Assembly (NCBI GenBank): GCA_027490485.1
Contig: JAIXYA010000002.1
Coordinates: forward strand, 1-6,096
DNA from: Comamonadaceae bacterium
Lineage (GTDB): Bacteria; Pseudomonadota; Gammaproteobacteria; Burkholderiales; Burkholderiaceae_C
Direction: 5' to 3'
Length of the DNA: 6,096 nucleotides
Shown here: piece by piece, positions 1-5,559 of the stretch
Numbering within the stretch: the first letter of the stretch is position 1
Layout of the letters: every line of letters begins with the position of its first letter
The notes under the pieces: generated by a model
Databases searched by the model: none
Told to the model about the DNA's origin: nothing
Seen by the model: the letters and a program-made list of their open reading frames with translations, nothing else
Position numbers and translations under genes: made by a program

Positions 1-1
1 C

Positions 2-712
2 CTGCCCGTGCCTGGGCGTGAACTCGAGGGCGTGAATTTCGCCATGGAATGTTTGCCACAACAAAACAAAGTTGTTGCTGGCGACAAACTGAAGGACCAA
101 CTGCGCGCCGATGGCAAACACGTGATCGTGATTGGCGGTGGCGACACCGGCTCGGATTGCGTGGGTACCAGCACTCGCCACGGTGCGGCCAGTGTGGTGC
201 AGTTTGAAGTCATGCCCATGCCCCCCGAACACGAAGACAAGCCTCTGGTCTGGCCTTACTGGCCGCTCAAATTGCGCACCAGCTCCAGCCACGAAGAGGG
301 CGCGGAAAAAGGCGTGTTAAAGCGCGAGTTCGCCATTTCCACCAAAGAATTCATTGGCAAAAACGGCCAACTCACGGCCCTCAAAACCGTCCATGTCGAG
401 ATGAAAGACGGCAAGCTCACCGAAATCGCCGGCACCGAAAAAGAATACAAGGCCGACATGGTGTTGCTGGCCATGGGCTTTACCAACCCCGTGGCCTCGG
501 TGCTGGAAGCCTTTGGGGTGGACAAAGACAACCGTGGCAATGCCAAGGCGCACACCGAAGAGGGGGGCTACACCACCAATGTGCCCAAGGTGTTTGCCGC
601 AGGCGACATGCGTCGCGGCCAGTCGCTGGTGGTCTGGGCGATCCGCGAAGGTCGCCAAGCCGCACGCACCATTGACCAGTACCTGATGGGCGAGAGCGAG
701 CTGCCGCGTTAA
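2..712 (+). CDS. gltD: Glutamate synthase (NADPH) small subunit GltD, C-terminal part (5' truncated by window)
   Basis: The small (beta) subunit of glutamate synthase oxidises NADPH on FAD and passes electrons to the large GltB subunit, which makes glutamate from glutamine and 2-oxoglutarate in the cytoplasm. The frame is already open at base 2, so roughly the last 236 residues of a protein normally near 480-490 are visible. The second Rossmann fold is clear: [17 protein letters not shown] at about 122-172 is the NADPH-binding glycine motif of this family. Near the C-terminus [20 protein letters not shown] (581-640) is the FAD-contacting AAGD segment typical of GltD and related pyridine nucleotide oxidoreductases. 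It ends in TAA at 710-712, and mlaF begins 12 bases later with no terminator between. The N-terminal iron-sulfur region lies outside, as presumably does gltB. Identity is confident; the start cannot be seen. Confidence 0.95.
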   Translation: MPVPGRELEGVNFAMECLPQQNKVVAGDKLKDQLRADGKHVIVIGGGDTGSDCVGTSTRHGAASVVQFEVMPMPPEHEDKPLVWPYWPLKLRTSSSHEEGAEKGVLKREFAISTKEFIGKNGQLTALKTVHVEMKDGKLTEIAGTEKEYKADMVLLAMGFTNPVASVLEAFGVDKDNRGNAKAHTEEGGYTTNVPKVFAAGDMRRGQSLVVWAIREGRQAARTIDQYLMGESELPR

Positions 713-724
713 AGTAGGCAGTTC

Positions 725-1549
725 ATGTCCTCTCCCTCCTCCTCTTTGGTCGTTTTGCGCGATCTGCACTTTGGTTACGGTGAACGCCCTATTTTGGAAG
801 GCGTCACTTTGGAGATACCGCGCGGCAAAATCACCGCCCTCATGGGGGCTTCGGGGGGCGGCAAAACCACGGTTTTGCGCCTGATTGGGGGGCAATACCA
901 AGCCCAATCGGGCAGCCTGTTGTTTGACGGTCAAGAGGTGTCCCAACTTTCCCACGACCAACTGTATGCCGCACGTCGTCGCATGGGCATGCTGTTTCAG
1001 TTTGGCGCATTGTTCACCGACATCAGCGTGTTCGATAACGTGGCCTTTCCCTTGCGTGAGCACACCACGCTGCCCGAATCCATGGTGCGCGACATTGTGT
1101 TGATGAAGCTTGAGGCCGTGGGCTTGCGCGGTGCGCGTGACTTGCTGCCCAGTGAAATATCGGGCGGTATGGCGCGGCGGGTGGCTTTGGCCCGTGCGAT
1201 TGCTTTGGACCCCGAGTTGGTGATGTACGACGAACCTTTTGCAGGTTTGGACCCCATCTCTTTAGGTACCGCAGCGCGTTTGATTCGCCAGTTGAATGAT
1301 GCGCTGGGCTTGACCAGCATCGTTGTTTCACACGATTTGGACGAAACCTTTGCGATTGCCGATCAAGTGATTGTGTTGGCCAATGGTCGTATCGCCGCGC
1401 AAGGCACGCCTGACGAAGTGCGCCAAAGCCGCGATCCTTTGGTCCACCAGTTTGTCAGTGCCGCCCCCGATGGCCCTGTGCGTTTCCATTACCCAGCACC
1501 CTCTGCGGGCCAAGACTTTGGTGTGCAAGCCTCTGGGGGTCGCCCATGA
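725..1549 (+). CDS. mlaF: MlaF, ATP-binding subunit of the Mla phospholipid ABC transporter
   Basis: This is the cytoplasmic ATPase of the MlaFEDB inner-membrane complex, which powers phospholipid movement between outer and inner membrane. The 274-residue protein has every ABC landmark: Walker A GASGGGKTT (residues 41-49), Q-loop Q92, signature ISGGM (145-149), Walker B LVMYDE (165-170), D-loop GLD (174-176) and switch His203. The variant signature ISGGM and the GGQY stretch after Walker A fit the MlaF/Ttg2A branch. After the ATPase core there is a tail of about 35 residues (PDGPVRFHYPAP). In E. coli the MlaF C-terminal extension contacts the partner subunit and MlaB, and I infer a similar role here. 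The ATG at 725 has a short AGG (716-718) at suitable spacing. The 3' end overlaps mlaE by ATGA, so the two are probably translationally coupled. Glutamine is mostly CAA (11 of 14 by hand count). Confidence 0.96.
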   Translation: MSSPSSSLVVLRDLHFGYGERPILEGVTLEIPRGKITALMGASGGGKTTVLRLIGGQYQAQSGSLLFDGQEVSQLSHDQLYAARRRMGMLFQFGALFTDISVFDNVAFPLREHTTLPESMVRDIVLMKLEAVGLRGARDLLPSEISGGMARRVALARAIALDPELVMYDEPFAGLDPISLGTAARLIRQLNDALGLTSIVVSHDLDETFAIADQVIVLANGRIAAQGTPDEVRQSRDPLVHQFVSAAPDGPVRFHYPAPSAGQDFGVQASGGRP

Positions 1550-2328
1550 TCTTCAAAGGCATTGCCCACATGGGTTGGGTCACCCGCAGTTGGCTGGCCG
1601 ACATCGGCCACGCTGCCCGCTTGTTTGTGCGCTTGCTGTCCTTTGCGCCTGACTGTTTGCGCCGTTTTGGTTTGGTGCGTGACCAAATGCATTTTTTGGG
1701 CAATTACTCTTTGGCCATCATTTCGGTGTCGGGTTTGTTTGTCGGCTTTGTGCTGGGTTTGCAAGGTTATTACACCTTGCAGCGCTATGGTTCGGCCTCG
1801 GCTTTGGGTTTGTTGGTGGCGCTCAGCTTGGTGCGTGAACTGGGGCCTGTGGTCAGCGCCTTGTTGTTTGCGGGCAGGGCTGGCACATCGCTCACCGCCG
1901 AGATTGGTTTGATGAAAGCGGGTGAACAACTCAGTGCCATGGAGATGATGGCTATCGACCCTGCTCGGCGTATTTTGGCGCCACGTTTTTGGGCCGGTGT
2001 GCTGGTCATGCCCATCTTGGCGGCGGTGTTCAGCGCTGTGGGTATTTTGGGCGGCTGGGTGGTCGGTGTTTTGATGATTGGTGTGGACAGCGGCTCGTTT
2101 TGGGGTCAGATGCAAAGCGGCGTCGATGTTTGGCAAGATGTGGGCAATGGGGTCGTCAAAAGTTTGGTGTTTGGCATCACGGTCAGCTTTGTCGCTTTGC
2201 GCCAAGGTTTTGAGGCGCAGCCCACGCCCGAGGGCGTGGCACGTGCCACCACCCGCACCGTGGTGTTGGCGTCTCTGAGCGTGTTGGCCTTAGACTTTGT
2301 TCTCACGGCTTTGATGTTTTCAATTTAA
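1546..2328 (+). CDS. mlaE: MlaE, permease subunit of the Mla phospholipid ABC transporter
   Basis: MlaE is the integral membrane subunit that dimerises in the inner membrane, carries the MlaD ring on its periplasmic side and binds MlaF below. The 260-residue length matches the family. An amphipathic N-terminal interface segment (about 1-45) is followed by hydrophobic stretches near residues 52-75, 84-110, 148-180, 200-218 and 236-258. The family's most conserved block is present: SLVRELGPVVSALLFAGRAG (94-113), then the cytoplasmic coupling stretch AEIGLMKAGEQLSAMEMMAI (118-137). KSLVFGITVSFVALRQG (205-221) followed by GVARATTRTVV is also typical of MlaE. The start codon ATG lies inside the last bases of mlaF (ATGA, 1546-1549), the usual sign of coupled synthesis of two subunits needed in equal amounts. 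It ends with TAA at 2326-2328, 14 bases before mlaD. No odd features were seen. Confidence 0.96.
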   Translation: MIFKGIAHMGWVTRSWLADIGHAARLFVRLLSFAPDCLRRFGLVRDQMHFLGNYSLAIISVSGLFVGFVLGLQGYYTLQRYGSASALGLLVALSLVRELGPVVSALLFAGRAGTSLTAEIGLMKAGEQLSAMEMMAIDPARRILAPRFWAGVLVMPILAAVFSAVGILGGWVVGVLMIGVDSGSFWGQMQSGVDVWQDVGNGVVKSLVFGITVSFVALRQGFEAQPTPEGVARATTRTVVLASLSVLALDFVLTALMFSI

Positions 2329-2342
2329 AGGGGCTTCCCAAA

Positions 2343-2819
2343 ATGCAACGATCGAGCAATGATGTTTGGGTAGGTTTGCTGGTGCTGATTGGCACGGCAG
2401 CGTTGCTGTTTTTGGCGCTGCAGTCGGCCAATTTGCTCAGTCTGAGCTTTCAAAAAACCTATACCGTCTCCGCCCTGTTCGACAACATTGGCGGCTTGAA
2501 AAAACAAGCGGCGGTCAAAAGCGCTGGTGTGGTGGTGGGCCGCGTCAAAGACATCAATTTTGATGGCAACAGCTACCAAGCCCGGGTGGTCATGGCGATT
2601 GAAACCCAGCACCAGTTCCCCAAAGACAGCTCCTTGAAGATTCTCACCAGTGGCTTGCTCGGTGAGCAGTACATCGGCATAGAGGCCGGTGCAGAAGAAA
2701 AAGTGTTGGCCGAAGGCGACAAAGTCCAAGATACCCAGTCTGCTGTGGTGTTGGAGAACCTCATCAGCAAATTCCTCTATAACAAAGCAGCCGAACCCGC
2801 TGCACCAGAAAGCAAATAA
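2343..2819 (+). CDS. mlaD: MlaD, membrane-anchored MCE-domain lipid-binding subunit
   Basis: MlaD forms a hexameric ring of MCE domains on the periplasmic face of the inner membrane. Lipid passes through it between MlaC and MlaE. The 158-residue protein has one N-terminal transmembrane helix (about residues 8-26, VWVGLLVLIGTAALLFLAL). One MCE domain follows (about 39-117), with the conserved FDNIGGLKK (46-54), the VVVGRV turn (63-68) and the pore-loop region ILTSGLLGEQYIGIEAG. The helix LENLISKFLYN near the end matches the C-terminal helix of proteobacterial MlaD. It is shorter than E. coli MlaD (183), lacking most of the low-complexity tail, which is common in this clade. AAAGGGG at 2327-2333 is a strong ribosome-binding site 9 bases before the ATG. 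It overlaps the mlaE stop codon. Lysine is almost always AAA (about 11 of 12), a useful reference for the codon shift further downstream. Confidence 0.96.
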   Translation: MQRSSNDVWVGLLVLIGTAALLFLALQSANLLSLSFQKTYTVSALFDNIGGLKKQAAVKSAGVVVGRVKDINFDGNSYQARVVMAIETQHQFPKDSSLKILTSGLLGEQYIGIEAGAEEKVLAEGDKVQDTQSAVVLENLISKFLYNKAAEPAAPESK

Positions 2820-2821
2820 GC

Positions 2822-3541
2822 ATGCCCCGCCTGACTTCTACCCTGCGCTTGTGCCTGGCAGCTTTGCTGCTGGCCTTGGTGGGTTGTGCCAGCACTTCGG
2901 GTGGGAACCCCTTGGACCCGTTTGAGGCCACCAACCGAAAAATCGACGCCTTCAATGAAAGCGTGGACCAAGCTGTTTTAAAACCCGTGGCCAAGTCGTA
3001 CCAAGACTACACGCCCAATTTGCTGCAAACCACCGTCAAAAACTTCTTTGGTAACTTGCGCGATGTATGGTCGGTGGTAAACAACGGTTTGCAACTCAAA
3101 CCCAAAGAAACCTTGGAGACCGGTGCTCGGGTGGTGGTCAACTCCACCGTTGGTCTGTATGGCTTGATCGACGTAGGCACGCATGTGGGCTTGCAAAGGT
3201 ATACCGCCGACTTTGGCCAAACCTTGGGTTACTGGGGCATGCCTTCGGGCCCCTATGTGGTGCTTCCTTTGCTCGGGCCCTCCACCGCCCGTGACACTGC
3301 TGCCTTGCTGGTTGACCGACACGGCGACCCTTGGGGGCAAATCAACCCCGTGGCTTCCCGAAACCAAGGCATCGCTTTGCGTTTGGTGGACAAAAGAGCT
3401 CAGTTTTTGGGCATGGACGACCGTTTGAACGAGGTGGCTTTGGACAAATACAGCTTTGTACGTGATGCTTATTTGCAAAAACGCCGTGCCGAGGTCCGCC
3501 GTGGCCCGCCCTCGGACGTGGACGAGTTGGAAGAAAAATAA
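2822..3541 (+). CDS. mlaA: MlaA (VacJ), outer-membrane phospholipid-removing lipoprotein
   Basis: MlaA is a ring-shaped outer-membrane lipoprotein that extracts phospholipids from the outer leaflet and hands them to MlaC; in E. coli it sits with trimeric porins. The 239-residue precursor starts with a lipoprotein signal: a hydrophobic stretch to residue 20 and lipobox LVGC with Cys22 as the acylated residue. Ser24 and Thr25 follow, with no Asp at +2, which fits outer-membrane sorting. The MlaA/VacJ signature is intact: NPLDPFEATNRKIDAFNESV (29-48), DFGQTLGYWG (130-139) and PYVVLPLLGPSTARD (144-158). An acidic-basic tail (KRRAEVRR...DVDELEEK) closes the protein. The start is only two bases after the mlaD stop (TAAGCATG), implying coupling. 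Its position inside the operon differs from E. coli, where mlaA is unlinked, but this order is known in Burkholderiales. Confidence 0.96.
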   Translation: MPRLTSTLRLCLAALLLALVGCASTSGGNPLDPFEATNRKIDAFNESVDQAVLKPVAKSYQDYTPNLLQTTVKNFFGNLRDVWSVVNNGLQLKPKETLETGARVVVNSTVGLYGLIDVGTHVGLQRYTADFGQTLGYWGMPSGPYVVLPLLGPSTARDTAALLVDRHGDPWGQINPVASRNQGIALRLVDKRAQFLGMDDRLNEVALDKYSFVRDAYLQKRRAEVRRGPPSDVDELEEK

Positions 3542-3602
3542 TGGCCTTGATAACAAAAACAGCCCAAATAACCAATAATGACATCCCTTTACAAAGACGC
3601 TC

Positions 3603-3606
3603 AAGG
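3603..3606 (+). promoter_or_regulatory. Ribosome-binding site deciding the mlaC start
   Basis: AAGG, followed by TG, lies seven bases before ATG 3614. The other in-frame candidates, ATG 3578 (preceded by AT-rich CCAAATAACCAATA) and ATG 3662 (preceded by AGCCGGTTG), have no comparable purine-rich site. This, and a sensible signal peptide length, favours 3614. Confidence 0.55.
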
Positions 3607-3613
3607 TGCTGAC

Positions 3614-4270
3614 ATGTTCCAGCAAAGCATTTCCCAGGTAACGGTGCGGCTTAGCCGGTTGATGAATACGGGTCTGTTGGTGCTCGCGGGCTTGGCCCTG
3701 CCAGCCTATGCCGCACCGCAGGCGCCTGACGCATTCATGCAGCAGTTGTCCAATGAGTTAATGGAGGTGGTTCGCAAGGACCCTGCCGTTAAATCCGGCG
3801 ATATGCAAAAACTGGCCAATTTGGTGGACACCAAGGTGCTGCCCAATGTCAATTTTCAGCGCATGACCGCCTCTGCTGTTGGCCCGGCTTGGCGCAAAGC
3901 CACGCCTGAGCAACAAACGCGTTTACAAGAAGAATTCAAAATGTTGTTGGTGCGCAGCTATGCCGGTGCTTTGTCGCAAGCCAAAGACAGCCACACCATT
4001 GTGGTCAAAGGTTTCAAGGGCAGTGCCGAAGACAACGAGGTGGTGGTGCGATCGGAAATTCGCGGCGGCAATGAGCCCATCCCTTTGGACTATCGGCTAG
4101 AGAAAAATGCCGATGCACCAGGCGGTTGGAAAATCTACAACTTCAATATATTGGGCGTCTGGTTGGTGGACAACTACCGCACCCAGTTTTCTCAGGAAAT
4201 CAATGCCAAAGGCGTGGACGGCCTGATTGCCACTTTGGCAGAGCGCAACAAATCGAACAGCCGCAAGTGA
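3614..4270 (+). CDS. mlaC: MlaC, periplasmic phospholipid-binding carrier
   Basis: MlaC shuttles phospholipid through the periplasm between the MlaA complex and the MlaD ring. The frame opens with ATG at 3578, but 3614 is preferred because only that codon has a good ribosome-binding site. It gives a 218-residue precursor (E. coli 211) with a normal Sec signal: a basic start with Arg12 and Arg15, hydrophobic core GLLVLAGLALPAYA and probable cleavage after Ala33 (AYA/APQ). The mature part is a Tol_Tol_Ttg2/MlaC domain: LVDTKVLPNVNFQRMT, then RSYAGALSQA, IPLDYRLEK (about 156-164) and the hallmark GWKIYNFNILGVWLVDNYR (about 171-189). A 72-base gap after mlaA is the largest in the operon. The stop TGA is shared with the mlaB GTG start. 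A start at ATG 3662 would still leave a usable signal peptide, so the N-terminus is moderately certain. Confidence 0.94.
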   Translation: MFQQSISQVTVRLSRLMNTGLLVLAGLALPAYAAPQAPDAFMQQLSNELMEVVRKDPAVKSGDMQKLANLVDTKVLPNVNFQRMTASAVGPAWRKATPEQQTRLQEEFKMLLVRSYAGALSQAKDSHTIVVKGFKGSAEDNEVVVRSEIRGGNEPIPLDYRLEKNADAPGGWKIYNFNILGVWLVDNYRTQFSQEINAKGVDGLIATLAERNKSNSRK

Positions 4271-4548
4271 AAGACGGCACGGTTTTTCAATTGCCCGCGC
4301 AACTCACCCATGCCCAAGCGGCGACGGTGGCGCAGCAGTTGGGCGCCTTGGCACGAACCCAGCCCTCGCTTCGTGTCGACGCCTCGGCTTTGCAGCAATT
4401 TGACTCTTCTGCTTTGGCCGTGTTGCTGACCGGTTTGCGTGAGGCTGCACAACACCAACATGCCTTGACAGTCTCAGGCTTGCCCGCTAAGGCGCTGGCT
4501 TTGGCGCGCGTCTATGGCGTACAAGATTTGCTTGAACTTCAAGCTTAA
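4267..4548 (+). CDS. mlaB: MlaB, STAS-domain regulatory subunit of the Mla transporter
   Basis: MlaB is a small cytoplasmic STAS protein that binds MlaF and is needed for assembly and activity of the MlaFEDB complex. The open frame extends upstream to 4126, but that extension lies deep inside mlaC in another frame. The GTG at 4267 overlaps the mlaC stop as GTGA and gives 93 residues, close to the 97 of E. coli MlaB. No convincing ribosome-binding site precedes it, so I infer coupled reinitiation from mlaC. The STAS core is visible: beta strand SLRVDASAL (34-42), then FDSSALAVLLTGLREA (45-60), where Asp46-Ser47 occupy the place of the conserved Asp-Ser/Thr of STAS proteins (Thr52 in E. coli MlaB). 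Next come the strand LTVSGLP (67-73) and helix ALALARVYGVQDLLEL (76-91). The gene completes the six-gene mla set. STAS proteins are short and divergent, so part of the call rests on context. Confidence 0.9.
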   Translation: MKDGTVFQLPAQLTHAQAATVAQQLGALARTQPSLRVDASALQQFDSSALAVLLTGLREAAQHQHALTVSGLPAKALALARVYGVQDLLELQA

Positions 4549-4570
4549 GAGGCCTAGACCCTCGAAGCCT

Positions 4571-4576
4571 TAGAAT
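4571..4576 (+). promoter_or_regulatory. Possible -10 box ahead of the downstream ABC ATPase gene
   Basis: TAGAAT matches the sigma-70 -10 consensus TATAAT at five of six bases and lies in the only non-coding gap (4549-4578) between mlaB and the next gene. No good -35 is seen at 16-18 bases upstream: the nearest TTGA-like sequence, TTGAAC at 4532-4537, is too far away, and TTAAGA at 4545-4550 is weak. If real, transcription would start around 4582-4584, inside or just past the first ATG. That would favour ATG 4591 as the translation start. It may be chance. Confidence 0.25.
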
Positions 4577-4578
4577 CG

Positions 4579-5559
4579 ATGGCTTCACTTATGACAGCCA
4601 TTTCCTTTCAGTCCGTCAATAAAACCTTCACTGGCGCTCGCGGCGCTTTCAAGGCCCTCGATAGCGTGAGCTTTGACATTGAGCAAGGCGAGTTTTTCGG
4701 TCTGCTCGGCCCCAACGGCGCAGGCAAAACTACCCTCATCAGCATCTTGGCGGGTTTGTTGCAGCCCAGCAGTGGCCATATTAAAGTACAGGGTTTGGAC
4801 GTACAAACCCAGTCTGCGCAGGTGCGCAACATCTTGGGTGTGGTGCCGCAAGAATTGGTGTTCGACCCGTTTTTCACCGTACGTGAAGCGCTGCGTTTTC
4901 AGTCGGGCTATTTCGGCATCACCGGCAACGACGCTTGGCTTGACGAATTACTGGATTGCTTGGGGCTGGCTGACAAGGCCAACTACAATATGCGTCAACT
5001 CTCAGGCGGCATGAAGCGCCGTGTGCTGGTGGCGCAGGCCTTGGTGCACCGCCCGCCGGTGATCGTGCTGGACGAGCCCACCGCCGGCGTGGACGTGGAG
5101 TTGCGCCAGACGCTGTGGCAGTTCATTTCGCGCTTGAACAAGCAGGGACACACGGTGCTGCTGACCACCCACTACCTGGAAGAGGCTGAAGCGCTGTGCG
5201 GACGCATCGCCATGCTCAAGAAGGGCCGCATCGTGGCGCTGGACCGAACCGAGAACCTATTGGCCGGCACCGCCAGCACCATGCTGCGCTTCAAGACCGA
5301 CCAGACCTTGCCTGCCGCGATTGCCGCGCAGGCGCGCGTGACGGGCCGCAGCGTACAGATGCAGGCCCACGGTGCGCAGGAGGTGGAGACGCTGTTGCGC
5401 GGCTTGCGTGAACAGGGCGTGCGTGTGGAAGACCTGGAAATTGGCCGCGCGGACCTGGAGGACGTGTTCCTGGAAATCATGCAGAACCCGGCCCAGGCCG
5501 AGGCGCAGCGGGCTGCAGCCTTGCAGACCACGCAGGCGTCCACGGAGGCGGCAGCATGA
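4579..5559 (+). CDS. ABC-2 type transporter ATP-binding protein, YadG-like
   Basis: This is the cytoplasmic ATPase of an ABC-2 exporter; the substrate is unknown. The 326-residue protein carries Walker A GPNGAGKTT (44-52), Q-loop Q91 in VVPQE, signature LSGGM (141-145) followed by KRR, Walker B VIVLDE (161-166), D-loop GVD (170-172) and switch His198. FDPFFTVREALRFQSGYFGI (95-114) and EPTAGVDVELRQTLWQFISR (166-185) strongly recall the YadG/CcmA-like multidrug-type ATPases of betaproteobacteria. Residues after about 225 form an accessory C-terminal region ending in an Ala/Gln/Glu-rich tail of low complexity. Homologues as I remember them usually begin near the second Met (4591), and neither start has a clear ribosome-binding site. 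The stop overlaps the permease start (ATGA). Codon use changes midway: up to about 5010 it resembles the mla genes, after that Lys and Gln are only AAG and CAG. Confidence 0.9.
   Translation: MASLMTAISFQSVNKTFTGARGAFKALDSVSFDIEQGEFFGLLGPNGAGKTTLISILAGLLQPSSGHIKVQGLDVQTQSAQVRNILGVVPQELVFDPFFTVREALRFQSGYFGITGNDAWLDELLDCLGLADKANYNMRQLSGGMKRRVLVAQALVHRPPVIVLDEPTAGVDVELRQTLWQFISRLNKQGHTVLLTTHYLEEAEALCGRIAMLKKGRIVALDRTENLLAGTASTMLRFKTDQTLPAAIAAQARVTGRSVQMQAHGAQEVETLLRGLREQGVRVEDLEIGRADLEDVFLEIMQNPAQAEAQRAAALQTTQASTEAAA

Noticed and set aside
317..1063. Minus-strand open frame of 248 codons across gltD and mlaF
   Set aside because: It lies opposite two clearly recognisable genes, is rich in His, Gln and Gly, shows no known motif and spans a gene boundary. 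It is a composition shadow.
1489..2205. Minus-strand open frame of 238 codons opposite mlaE
   Set aside because: It is His/Gln/Thr-rich with no domain pattern and lies antisense to a well-supported permease gene.
3578..3613. ATG 3578 as the mlaC start
   Set aside because: It has no ribosome-binding site, would put twelve extra residues (including acidic ones) before the signal peptide, and may lie within a promoter-like AT-rich stretch.
2978..3625. Minus-strand open frame of 215 codons opposite mlaA
   Set aside because: It is antisense to a lipoprotein gene with intact family motifs, and it has no recognisable protein features of its own.
4549..4563. Possible terminator hairpin after mlaB (GAGG ... 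CCTC)
   Set aside because: The stem is only four base pairs with a seven-base loop and no T-run follows, so there is no support for an intrinsic terminator.
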